Below are positions 39,447 to 48,017 of a DNA stretch of 64,000 nucleotides, piece by piece (the first letter of the stretch is position 1; each line of letters opens with the position of its first letter). The translations under genes and the position numbers were made by a program. The DNA lies in contig NZ_JALBYU010000009.1 in the NCBI RefSeq assembly GCF_029963765.1, positions 186,001 through 250,000 of the forward strand. Reading direction: 5' to 3'. This stretch comes from Pseudomonas sp. UYIF39. Its GTDB lineage: Bacteria; Pseudomonadota; Gammaproteobacteria; Pseudomonadales; Pseudomonadaceae. The notes under the pieces are model-generated. The model saw only the letters and a program-made list of their open reading frames with translations, was not told the DNA's origin and did not search any database.

Positions 39447-40421
39447 ATGAATTTGCAGGACCCGTCCTCGCTGGCCTCCACTCAAATGGAGTTACCGCTG
39501 CCAGCCTACGCTCCCGGCGAGCCGTTCAAGGAGCACGCCACAGATGGCTTCACTCTTGGCGGATTCACCTGGCGGCATGCGCTATCGGACTCAAGACGCC
39601 CGGTCGTCATCATCAACGCCGCCACCTCAGTCCGCTGTCGCCACTACTCGCGCTTCGCCGATTACCTGTACGCCAACGGCTTCGACGTGATCACTTACGA
39701 CTACCGTGGCATCGGCGAATCGCGACCCGCGTCGCTGAAAGGGCTTCGGGCTTCATGGTCCGATTGGGGCGCGCTGGACTTTGAGGCGATGCTCAAGCGC
39801 GCTCAGCGTGAATTTCCCGGGCAACCCATCGATGTTGTAGGCCACAGCTTTGGAGGCTGTGCAGCGGGCCTCGGAGCTTCCGGGCATATGATTCGACGTC
39901 TGGTGACCGTCGGTGCGCAATTCGCGTACTGGCGCGATTACGCGCCCGCCCATCGCTGGCGGATGTTCGGCAAGTGGCACCTGGTGATGCCGTTGATGAC
40001 ATTACTTTGCGGCTACTTCCCCGGCAAACGCCTCGGCTGGCTAGAGGACACCCCCGCTGGCGTGGTTCGCGACTGGAGCATGCCCACCGCGCACTACGAG
40101 AAACGCCCCAGCGGTCGCGTCCTTCATGCAAAATCCGGGCGACTGCCCTTCTCATCCGTCACCGCACAAAACCTGGCCATTAGCATCAGCGACGATCCTT
40201 ACGGCACGATCCCAGCCATCGAACGGCTGCTGGGTTACTTCACCAACAGCACGAACGCCCACTTGCGAATCGCCCCCGAAGACATCGGCGAAAAAGAAGT
40301 CGGACATTTCGCCTTTTTTCGTAGCGCATACCAAGCCACACTATGGCCCATTGCATTGTCCTGGTTGCAGACCGGCAAACTGGCCCCCGACACACCTGGG
40401 CGGCTAGTGCCACGCAACTGA
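39447..40421 (+). CDS. Alpha/beta hydrolase
   Basis: A 324-residue alpha/beta-hydrolase with the nucleophile elbow VVGHSFGGCAAG (Ser in GHSFG), the strand VITYDYRGIGESRP and a late histidine in KEVGHFAFF. It resembles the predicted YheT/esterase-like subgroup more than lipases; the substrate is unknown. ATG 39447 (MNLQDPSSLAS) is preferred over a TTG 33 bases upstream. It lies 69 bases after the DUF1016 gene on the same strand. Confidence 0.85.
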   Translation: MNLQDPSSLASTQMELPLPAYAPGEPFKEHATDGFTLGGFTWRHALSDSRRPVVIINAATSVRCRHYSRFADYLYANGFDVITYDYRGIGESRPASLKGLRASWSDWGALDFEAMLKRAQREFPGQPIDVVGHSFGGCAAGLGASGHMIRRLVTVGAQFAYWRDYAPAHRWRMFGKWHLVMPLMTLLCGYFPGKRLGWLEDTPAGVVRDWSMPTAHYEKRPSGRVLHAKSGRLPFSSVTAQNLAISISDDPYGTIPAIERLLGYFTNSTNAHLRIAPEDIGEKEVGHFAFFRSAYQATLWPIALSWLQTGKLAPDTPGRLVPRN

Positions 40422-40458
40422 CTGATGCGCCCTCTCAACGAAATACGGAACGACGCCC

Positions 40459-40875
40459 ATGGCATCCGCCAACAAGCAGAACAAACGCGCCACACGCGCC
40501 AAAGCCAAGGCCAAGCAGAACCGCACCCAACGGGCCGCCGCGCCGGTCGAGCTGGACCCGAACGACGACCGCATCGACTTCGAATCGGTCGACCTTACCG
40601 ACCTGTTCAAAGAAATGATCGACGCGGAAAAAATCAGCCAACAAGCTATGTGCGCGGCGTTTCTCGAACACCCGCTGCTCGCGCTGGTGCTGGAGCAGGA
40701 AGGCGAAGAAACAGCGACAGACTTTATCGTCGCCGCGCTGATCGAATATCGCCAATGGTCCACCGAAGTCGACGAAGCCGGCGCCTTGGCGTGGATCGAA
40801 TCACCGGCCTTCCAGGCCGACTACGTGGCGGCGTCCGACGCCATCGCGGCCCAAACACAACCGAAAGCGAACTGA
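40459..40875 (+). CDS. Hypothetical protein with Lys/Arg-rich N-terminus (paralogue 1)
   Basis: A 138-residue protein of unknown function. The first 25 residues are strongly basic (NKQNKRATRAKAKAKQNRT). They are followed by an acidic helical body (FESVDLTDLFKEMIDAEKI...). The next gene has the same plan and a recognisably similar tail, so the two are tandem paralogues. The basic segment could bind nucleic acid or ribosomes, which is only inference. Confidence 0.72.
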   Translation: MASANKQNKRATRAKAKAKQNRTQRAAAPVELDPNDDRIDFESVDLTDLFKEMIDAEKISQQAMCAAFLEHPLLALVLEQEGEETATDFIVAALIEYRQWSTEVDEAGALAWIESPAFQADYVAASDAIAAQTQPKAN

Positions 40876-40880
40876 ATTTA

Positions 40881-41333
40881 ATGGCATCCCTGAACAAGCA
40901 ACAGAAACGCGCCAAACGCGCCAAGATCAAAGCCAAGCAAATCAACATCCACGGCAGAAAACCCGCCGCACTGGACGATGACCTGGGTGAAATCGGCGAG
41001 CCGATCCCGGAATACACCCTGGCAATGTTCAGCAAAATGCGCGACGCAGAAGCCACCAGCCGCAACGACATGCTGCTGACCCTGCTGTCGAACCTCGCCG
41101 GAATCATTAGCGACCATCCAGAACTGCTGGACATGGAAAACGCCGACAACGAAGCCATGGCCGCCACTCACCTGGCCGCCGACATGCTGATCGATTACCG
41201 CATGTGGGCCGACGGCATGGACCGCGACACAGCCCAGGCCTGGCTGACGGATCCGCAGTTCATCACTGACTTCGGCACGGCGCTCGACAGCTATCGCGAG
41301 TCGCTGGATGCTCAGGAAGAAAAGGCCGAGTAA
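40881..41333 (+). CDS. Hypothetical protein with Lys/Arg-rich N-terminus (paralogue 2)
   Basis: A 150-residue paralogue beginning five bases after the previous stop. Its N-terminus MASLNKQQKRAKRAKIKAKQ parallels that of paralogue 1. The body contains LAMFSKMRDAEATSRNDMLL and AADMLIDYRMWADGMDRDTA; the latter compares with VAALIEYRQWSTEVDEAGA. The protein is acidic after the tail. The function is unknown. Confidence 0.72.
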   Translation: MASLNKQQKRAKRAKIKAKQINIHGRKPAALDDDLGEIGEPIPEYTLAMFSKMRDAEATSRNDMLLTLLSNLAGIISDHPELLDMENADNEAMAATHLAADMLIDYRMWADGMDRDTAQAWLTDPQFITDFGTALDSYRESLDAQEEKAE

Positions 41334-41358
41334 ACACAGGTCAAGCCATAACGCGACC

Positions 41359-41491
41359 TGTAGCAGCTGGCGAAGCCTGCGTTCGACTGCGAAGCAGTCG
41401 TAAAACCTGCGCACGAGGTAATTCTGAAGGACCGCATTGTCTGACTTCACGACTGCTTCGCAGCCGAACGCAGGCTTCGCCAGCTGCTACA
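41359..41491. repeat. Large inverted repeat, second REP family
   Basis: Arms of about 43 bases, TGTAGCAGCTGGCGAAGCCT... at 41359-41401 and the complement at 41449-41491, flank 47 bases. The sequence is unrelated to the GTGGGAGCGAGC elements and belongs to a different intergenic repeat class (GTAGCAGCTGGCGAAG). Confidence 0.88.
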
Positions 41492-41515
41492 AGGTGTGCG
41501 CTGCCAGGTAAAAAC

Positions 41516-41553
41516 AAAAACGGCCGCTTGTCATCACTGACAGCGGCCGTTTT
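41516..41553 (-). terminator. Intrinsic terminator of gabP
   Basis: The stem AAAACGGCCGCTGTCA (minus strand) pairs with TGACAAGCGGCCGTTTTT around GTGA. The T-run is on the gabP side of the convergent gap; it can also serve the plus-strand pair. Confidence 0.9.
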
Positions 41554-41570
41554 GCGTTATGCGGTGCGAA

Positions 41571-42962
41571 TCAGTTCAGCACTACCGCACCCATCTTCTG
41601 CAGCTTGCGACGGCGAGCCACAAACAAACCGGCAGCCACCACCAGCAAACTCAGCAGACCGGTCGCGAGGATCTCCACGCGATGCGCTTCCTGGAACAAC
41701 ATGATCGTCAGGGCCGCAACGATGAAGATGATCACCGCGTAGGTCAGGGCCGGGAACAGCCACATGCTGAAGGCGATTTTTTCACCACGAGCCATACGCT
41801 GCTTGCGCATACGCAGTTGCGAGATTGCGATCACCAAGTACACCAGCAGCGCGATAGCGCCGGAGCTGGCCAGCAGGAATTCGAACACGGCGGCCGGGGC
41901 CACGTAGTTGGCGAAAACTGCGACGAATGCAGCGCCAGTGGACAACATGACGGCCCAGTACGGCGTGCCGCTCTTGTTGGTGCGCTGGGAAACGGCCGGT
42001 GCATCACCGCGCTTGCCCAGGGAGAACATCATGCGCGAGGCGGTGTACAGCGCCGAGTTCAGGCAACTGGTCACAGCAACCAACACAACGATGTCGACGA
42101 TCAGCTTGGCATTCGGGATGCCCATGCGTTCAAGCACAGTCTGGTAGGAGCCGACGCTGGCCAGAATCGGGTCGTTCCATGGCACCAGGGCCACAACGAT
42201 GAAGATCGACACGAGGTAGAACAAGCCAATCCGCCAGATCACCGAGTTGGTGGCCTTGGAGATTTGCTGGCCAGGGTTCTTCGATTCCGCGGCCGCAATG
42301 GTCACGATCTCGGTGCCCATGAAGGAAAACATGGTGGTCAGGATCGCGCCCAACACTGCGCCCATGCCGTTTGGCAGGAAGCCTTGGGTGTCGAACAGGT
42401 GCGAAACGCCGCTGACCTGGCTGTTCGGCAGGAAGCCGAAGATCGCCAGAATGCCGAGGCCAATGAAACCGATAATCGCCACGACTTTGACCAGGGCGAA
42501 CCAGAATTCGAATTCACCGTAGTTCTTCACGCTGAACAAGTTCGTCACCGTCAGCAGCAAGGTGATGATCAACGTGAACGCCCAGATCGCCACATTCGGG
42601 AACCAGGCATGCAGGATGGTCGCGGCGGCGTTGGCTTCCAGCGGAATCACCAACACCCAGAACCACCAGTAGAGCCAGCCGATGGTGAAACCGGCCCAGT
42701 GACCGATCGCGCGATCGGCATACGTCGAGAAGGAGCCAGTGTCCGGCGATGCGACGGCCATCTCGCCGAGCATGCGCATCACCAGCACCACCAGCATACC
42801 GGCGGCGGCGTAGGCCAACAGCACGGCCGGGCCTGCGGCGGCGATGGCATGGCCGGAGCCGACGAACAGGCCGGCGCCGATAACCCCGGCGATCGACAAC
42901 ATGGTCACATGACGCGGTTTGAGCCCTTGTTCGAGGCCATTGGAGCTTGGGGTACTGCTCAT
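41571..42962 (-). CDS. gabP: GABA permease
   Basis: A 463-residue APC-superfamily transporter with about twelve helices. The N-terminal block GLKPRHVTMLSIAGVIGAGL, TGSFSTYADRAIGHWAGF and the central SFMGTEIVTIAAAESKNP agree closely with what I remember of E. coli GabP, more than with AroP or proline permeases. It should import 4-aminobutyrate by proton symport. ATG 42962 (MSSTPSSNGLEQGL) has AAAGGTAG upstream; the open frame to 43073 is non-coding-like. No gab catabolic genes are adjacent. Confidence 0.88.
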   Translation of the reverse strand: MSSTPSSNGLEQGLKPRHVTMLSIAGVIGAGLFVGSGHAIAAAGPAVLLAYAAAGMLVVLVMRMLGEMAVASPDTGSFSTYADRAIGHWAGFTIGWLYWWFWVLVIPLEANAAATILHAWFPNVAIWAFTLIITLLLTVTNLFSVKNYGEFEFWFALVKVVAIIGFIGLGILAIFGFLPNSQVSGVSHLFDTQGFLPNGMGAVLGAILTTMFSFMGTEIVTIAAAESKNPGQQISKATNSVIWRIGLFYLVSIFIVVALVPWNDPILASVGSYQTVLERMGIPNAKLIVDIVVLVAVTSCLNSALYTASRMMFSLGKRGDAPAVSQRTNKSGTPYWAVMLSTGAAFVAVFANYVAPAAVFEFLLASSGAIALLVYLVIAISQLRMRKQRMARGEKIAFSMWLFPALTYAVIIFIVAALTIMLFQEAHRVEILATGLLSLLVVAAGLFVARRRKLQKMGAVVLN

Positions 42963-43515
42963 TGAAACTACCTTTGTAAGGGGAAGCGATTTGCATCCAT
43001 CCCGTCTGGCGTTCCTTCTCGTAAAAAGAAAGCAACGGGGCGTTCCGGATTCTGCACGCAATAATTGCGCCAAAATATTTCAGAGTGCCCAAGCATGGGG
43101 CTCTCCGCTTGACCGGACAGTCATCGCAAGTCATTGAGATTAATGGCAATTCGCCAGAGCGTTACCCTGCGACCCACTTTAAGAACGAAACGGCGCACCA
43201 GAAACACACCCAAAAATATAGCGCCGCACAATAAAAGTGCGGATCAGGAACGTTTGGCCGGTTAGCGCTTCCAACACCCCGTCAAAGCTGGCAACATCGC
43301 GCCCTTTTTTACGCGGCACCCGCGTGGCAGCTGGTTCAAACGGCTGTTCGGTTGATAACAGCGCGACAGTCTGCTGTACCGATGCGACAACCTGCCACAT
43401 ACCACCCGTTTACCGCCCGTAGCGCTGTTGGCTGCCATTCAGACGCTATGCTAGCTTGGCCGCCTCGCCAGGAAGGCCACCAACAGCAGGAGCGAAATAC
43501 TTATGAGGAACGCAC
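42963..43515. other. Intergenic region between divergent gabP and the ABC transporter
   Basis: These 553 bases lie between two divergent operons and must hold both promoters. I see no convincing gene; the short frames (43237-43422, 43352-43600) do not look coding. No clear sigma-70 box with good spacing was found. Confidence 0.6.
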
Positions 43516-44289
43516 ATGGCTGAGGCCACGCCCGCGCTTGAAATCCGCAACTTGCACAAACGCTACGGACAGCTTGAGGTGCTCAAAGGCATCTCGCTGA
43601 CCGCCCGCGACGGCGATGTGATCTCGATCCTGGGTTCCTCCGGTTCCGGCAAGTCCACGTTCCTTCGTTGCATCAACCTGCTGGAAAACCCGCACCAGGG
43701 CCAGATCCTGGTGGCCGGCGAAGAACTCAAGCTCAAAGCCGCCAAGAACGGCGAACTGGTCGCAGCCGATGGCAAGCAGATCAATCGCCTGCGCAGCGAG
43801 ATCGGTTTTGTGTTTCAAAACTTTAATCTCTGGCCGCACATGAGCGTGCTCGACAACATCATCGAAGCCCCGCGCCGGGTGCTCGGCCAGAGCAAAGCCG
43901 AAGCCATCGAAGTCGCCGAAGCCTTGCTGGCCAAGGTCGGCATTGCTGACAAGCGCCACGCCTACCCGGCACAACTCTCCGGAGGGCAGCAACAACGCGC
44001 GGCCATCGCCCGCACCCTGGCCATGCAGCCCAAGGTGATCCTGTTCGACGAGCCCACCTCCGCCCTTGACCCGGAAATGGTCCAGGAAGTACTTAATGTC
44101 ATCCGTGCATTGGCCGAAGAAGGCCGCACCATGCTGCTGGTCACCCATGAAATGGGCTTCGCCCGTCAGGTGTCCAGCGAGGTGGTGTTCCTCCACCAGG
44201 GCCTGGTAGAAGAGCAAGGATCGCCACAGCAGGTGTTCGACAACCCGCTTTCGGCGCGCTGCAAACAATTCATGTCCAGCAACCGCTAA
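43516..44289 (+). CDS. Amino acid ABC transporter ATP-binding protein (HisP/ArtP type)
   Basis: A 257-residue ATPase of the polar amino acid family. Walker A GSSGSGKST, Q-loop FVFQNFNLW, signature LSGGQQQR, Walker B VILFDEPTSALD and the switch His (LLVTHEMG) are intact. It is first in an ATPase-SBP-permease-permease operon. The lysine/arginine/ornithine-type SBP suggests basic amino acid import. Confidence 0.93.
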   Translation: MAEATPALEIRNLHKRYGQLEVLKGISLTARDGDVISILGSSGSGKSTFLRCINLLENPHQGQILVAGEELKLKAAKNGELVAADGKQINRLRSEIGFVFQNFNLWPHMSVLDNIIEAPRRVLGQSKAEAIEVAEALLAKVGIADKRHAYPAQLSGGQQQRAAIARTLAMQPKVILFDEPTSALDPEMVQEVLNVIRALAEEGRTMLLVTHEMGFARQVSSEVVFLHQGLVEEQGSPQQVFDNPLSARCKQFMSSNR

Positions 44290-44302
44290 CGGAGCTACCC
44301 GC

Positions 44303-45049
44303 ATGCAGAACTACAAAAAGGTCTTCCTGGCAGCCGCCGTCACCCTGGCCTTCAGTGCCGGTGCCATGGCCGAAACCCTGAAGATGGGCATTGAAGCGGC
44401 CTACCCGCCGTTCAACAACAAAGATGCCAGTGGCAATGTCGTCGGCTTCGACAAAGAAATCGGCGACGCCCTGTGCGCCAAGATGAAAGTCGACTGCACC
44501 GTGGTCACGTCTGACTGGGACGGCATTATCCCGGCCCTGAACGCCAAGAAGTTCGACTTCCTGATCTCCTCGATGTCGATCACCGACGAGCGCAAGCAAG
44601 CGGTGGACTTCACCGACCCGTACTACTCCAACAAACTGCAATTCATCGCCAAGAAGGACGTCGACTTCAAAACCGACAAGGCTTCCCTGCAAGGTAAAGT
44701 GATCGGCGCGCAACGTGCGACCCTCGCCGGCACCTGGCTGGAAGACAACATGGAAGGCGTTGAAGTCAAACTCTACGACACCCAGGAAAACGCCTACCTC
44801 GACCTGACCTCAGGTCGTCTGGACGGCATCCTGGCGGACAAGTACGTCAACTATGAGTGGCTGAAAAGCGACGCCGGCCGTTCTTATGAGTTCAAAGGCG
44901 ACCCGGTGGAAGAAAGCGACAAGATCGGTATCGCTGTACGTAAAGGCGATGAGATTCGTACGAAGCTGAACACCGCACTGAAAGAAATCGTCGCTGATGG
45001 CACCTACAAAAAGATCAACGACAAGTACTTCCCGTTCAGCATCTATTGA
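44303..45049 (+). CDS. Lys/Arg/Orn- or His-type periplasmic binding protein
   Basis: A 248-residue family 3 solute-binding protein with a signal peptide ending GAMA and mature start ETLKMGIEAAYPPFNNKDAS. It contains FDKEIGDALCAKMKVDCTVV with the cysteine pair typical of LAO/HisJ proteins, and SSMSITDERKQAVDFTDPYY, the amino-acid-binding loop. It is expected to deliver basic amino acids to the following permeases. Confidence 0.92.
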   Translation: MQNYKKVFLAAAVTLAFSAGAMAETLKMGIEAAYPPFNNKDASGNVVGFDKEIGDALCAKMKVDCTVVTSDWDGIIPALNAKKFDFLISSMSITDERKQAVDFTDPYYSNKLQFIAKKDVDFKTDKASLQGKVIGAQRATLAGTWLEDNMEGVEVKLYDTQENAYLDLTSGRLDGILADKYVNYEWLKSDAGRSYEFKGDPVEESDKIGIAVRKGDEIRTKLNTALKEIVADGTYKKINDKYFPFSIY

Positions 45050-45127
45050 TTCTGACCTGCCGGGCCGGCGCCGTTATTTGACGGCGCCAGTCCCTGGCAT
45101 TGCCTGCCGCGATTTGAAAAGAAATCC

Positions 45128-45823
45128 ATGACTATCGATCTCTACGGATTCGGCCCGGCGCTCGCCGCTGGCGCGCTGATGACTGTGAAACTGGCACTCT
45201 CGGCCTTGTGCCTGGGGCTGGTGCTCGGTCTGCTCGGCGCCTTGGCCAAGACTTCCCCGTACAAGCCGCTGCAATGGCTTGGCGGTACTTATTCAACCCT
45301 GGTTCGCGGCATCCCTGAATTGCTCTGGGTGTTGTTGATCTACTTCGGCACGGTCAACCTGATGCGTGCCCTGGGCGAGTTCTTCGGCAACCCCGACCTC
45401 GAACTCAATGCCTTCGCCGCTGGCGTAATTGCGTTGGGGCTGTGCTTCGGCGCCTACGCCACGGAAGTGTTTCGTGGTGCAATTTTGGCTATCCCCAAAG
45501 GTCACCGCGAAGCGGGTGTGGCGTTGGGCCTGTCGAAATTCCGTATCTTCACCAAACTGATCATGCCGCAGATGTGGCGCATCGCGCTGCCCGGGCTGGG
45601 CAACCTGTTCATGATCCTGATGAAAGACACCGCACTGGTATCGGTCATCGGCCTGGAAGAAATCATGCGTCACGCGCAAATCGGCGTAACCGTGTCCAAA
45701 CAGCCGTTCACCTTTTATATGGTGGCCGCGTTCATGTACCTGGGCCTGACGGTTCTCGCCATGACCGGCATGTACTTCATGGAAAAACGCGCCGCTCGCG
45801 GCTTCGCGAGGAGTACCCAATGA
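45128..45823 (+). CDS. Amino acid ABC transporter permease (HisQ type)
   Basis: A 231-residue inner-membrane permease with five or so helices. The EAA loop is HREAGVALGLSKFRIFTKLIMP, which contacts the ATPase. It overlaps the next permease by four bases (ATGA) and pairs with it as a heterodimeric channel. Confidence 0.93.
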   Translation: MTIDLYGFGPALAAGALMTVKLALSALCLGLVLGLLGALAKTSPYKPLQWLGGTYSTLVRGIPELLWVLLIYFGTVNLMRALGEFFGNPDLELNAFAAGVIALGLCFGAYATEVFRGAILAIPKGHREAGVALGLSKFRIFTKLIMPQMWRIALPGLGNLFMILMKDTALVSVIGLEEIMRHAQIGVTVSKQPFTFYMVAAFMYLGLTVLAMTGMYFMEKRAARGFARSTQ

Positions 45824-46509
45824 ACTGGGAAGTCATCATCAAGTGGCTGCCGAAACTGGCTCAGGGCGCGACGCTGACCCTGGAACTGGTGGCCATCGCC
45901 GTGATCGCCGGTTTGCTACTGGCAATTCCGCTGGGCATCGCGCGCTCGTCGCGACTCTGGTACGTGCGGGCATTCCCCTACGGCTACATCTTCTTTTTCC
46001 GCGGCACGCCGTTGCTGGTTCAGCTGTTCCTGGTCTACTACGGGCTGGCGCAGTTCGATGCGATCCGTAACAGCTCGATGTGGCCGTACCTGCGCGATCC
46101 GTTCTGGTGCGCAACCGCGACCATGACCTTGCACACCGCGGCCTACATCGCCGAGATCCTGCGCGGTTCAATCCAGGCGATTCCAAAGGGCGAGATTGAA
46201 GCTGCCCGGGCGCTGGGCATGTCCCGAGCCAAAGCGATGTTCTACATTATCCTGCCCCGCGCAGCGCGCATCGGTCTGCCGGCCTACAGCAACGAAGTCA
46301 TCCTGATGCTCAAGGCCAGCGCCCTGGCCAGCACCGTGACCTTGCTGGAACTGACCGGGATGGCCCGCACCATCATTGCCCGGACCTACCTGCCGGTGGA
46401 GATCTTCTTCGCCGCTGGCATGTTCTACCTGCTGATGGCTTATGTGCTGGTTCGCGGCTTCAAGCTGCTGGAGCGCTGGCTGCGCGTCGATGCCTGCCAA
46501 GGGCGTTGA
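45820..46509 (+). CDS. Amino acid ABC transporter permease (HisM type)
   Basis: A 229-residue permease. It starts at ATG 45820 (MNWEVIIKWLPKLAQGATLT), overlapping the previous stop. The EAA loop is GEIEAARALGMSRAKAMFYIILP, and the FRGTPLLVQLFLVYYGL helix is typical. It is the last gene of the transport operon; its 3' end overlaps the start of the methyltransferase gene. Confidence 0.93.
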   Translation: MNWEVIIKWLPKLAQGATLTLELVAIAVIAGLLLAIPLGIARSSRLWYVRAFPYGYIFFFRGTPLLVQLFLVYYGLAQFDAIRNSSMWPYLRDPFWCATATMTLHTAAYIAEILRGSIQAIPKGEIEAARALGMSRAKAMFYIILPRAARIGLPAYSNEVILMLKASALASTVTLLELTGMARTIIARTYLPVEIFFAAGMFYLLMAYVLVRGFKLLERWLRVDACQGR

Positions 46510-47719
46510 TTGCTGCGTGCTGACGGGTGAGGCCTTACTCGCCCGTTTCGCGGCGCTGGATGCTTTTCTGATCGAGCATCAGGCGCTGTGGAAGCCTCGT
46601 CCGTTTACTCATCTGCAACTTCCTTGGGAAGCTTCCTACCCCGAGTTGTCTGTATGGCTACGCGGCAGGTCGTTGGAGGATGCGGAAAATGCTCATAACC
46701 AACCTGCTCTTCTCGATGCGCCGGAGCCCTTTGCTTCACTGGCCGCGTTTTCCCTTGAGCTTAGCGCTGTAGGTGAATTGCCGGCTCATGCACTCGAAGC
46801 AGCTGGCCATCGACTGGATGTCGATGTGCCGGGGCGCAAGTGGCAGCAGATTGAGGCGTTTGTCAGTCGGCTGGAATTTTCTGACGCGCCGAAGCATTGG
46901 CTGGATTGGTGTTCGGGCAAAGGCCACTTGGGTCGACGGTTGCTGACAGCCGGGCAACAGCTGACCTGCCTGGAATACGACCCGGCGCTGGTCGTCAGCG
47001 GTCAGGCACTCAGTCAGCGTCATCAATTGCATGCGCTTCATGTCGAGCAAGACGTGCTCGCGCCGGGTGCTGCCTCTTTATTGAATGCTGACCACACGCC
47101 GGTAGCGCTGCACGCCTGCGGTGATCTGCATGTGCGGCTGATGCAGCTCGCTAGCGCCTCCGGTTGCAAGCAGCTGGCCATTGCCCCTTGCTGCTACAAC
47201 CGGATCAGTGTGAGCGAGTACCAGACGCTTTCCTCTGCGGGCATGCGATCCGACCTACAACTATCGCTCGAAGATCTCTCGCTGCCGATGAACGAAACCG
47301 TCACCGCTGGCGCTCGCGTCCGACGCCAACGCGACACCTCCATGGCCCGGCGCCTGGGTTTCGACCTGCTGCAACGGCAACTGCGCGGCGTTGACGAGTA
47401 CCTGACCACCCCTTCTCTCCCCAGTGCCTGGCTGGATAAATCCTTCGCTGATTACTGCAATCATTTGGCCGCGCTTAAAGAGTTATCCACAATCGGACCG
47501 CAGAATTGGCCAGCACTTGAAGCCGCTGGTTGGCAGCGATTGGCCGAAGTGCGCAATCTCGAACTACTGCGCGGACTTTTCCGACGCCCATTGGAGCTGT
47601 GGCTGGTACTCGATCGAGCCCTTTTCCTCGCCGAGCAAGGGTATGCGGTTCGCCTCGGAACCTTCTGCGAAACCCCGCTTACACCGCGTAATTTCCTGAT
47701 CCTGGCTGAGCGCCCTTAA
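46490..47719 (+). CDS. SAM-dependent methyltransferase
   Basis: A 409-residue protein with a class I methyltransferase core. The glycine-rich SAM loop is LDWCSGKGHLGRRLL, followed by LEYDPALV as the acidic motif II and VALHACGDLH. A conserved PCCYNR follows, as in the GSTCD/METTL25-like methyltransferase group. The substrate is unknown. ATG 46490 (MPAKGVDCCV) overlaps the upstream permease by 20 bases; another start inside the permease gene is possible. Confidence 0.82.
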   Translation: MPAKGVDCCVLTGEALLARFAALDAFLIEHQALWKPRPFTHLQLPWEASYPELSVWLRGRSLEDAENAHNQPALLDAPEPFASLAAFSLELSAVGELPAHALEAAGHRLDVDVPGRKWQQIEAFVSRLEFSDAPKHWLDWCSGKGHLGRRLLTAGQQLTCLEYDPALVVSGQALSQRHQLHALHVEQDVLAPGAASLLNADHTPVALHACGDLHVRLMQLASASGCKQLAIAPCCYNRISVSEYQTLSSAGMRSDLQLSLEDLSLPMNETVTAGARVRRQRDTSMARRLGFDLLQRQLRGVDEYLTTPSLPSAWLDKSFADYCNHLAALKELSTIGPQNWPALEAAGWQRLAEVRNLELLRGLFRRPLELWLVLDRALFLAEQGYAVRLGTFCETPLTPRNFLILAERP

Positions 47720-48017
47720 AGCGCCTCTGCCTGTGGATAACTCTGGGGATGAAATTATCATGGATCCAATATATACAGCTGTTTCGGAGCTGAAACACAA
47801 GTGTTCAATTTTCGTACACCTGTAAAAAAAGCGGAAAAACAGGCATTTGCGATCAAATGAGAACGGCTCCGCAAATTTGCCTCTAAGCAGGTGCGGTACA
47901 AATCCCGTTGTGCATAAGCGTTCAGCCAAAACAACATAAACGACCTGCGAAACCTCGACTATCTTTGCCAAACGCCAGAATTGCCTGGTGTTCAAACAGC
48001 AAGGAGCTAGGAAAACC

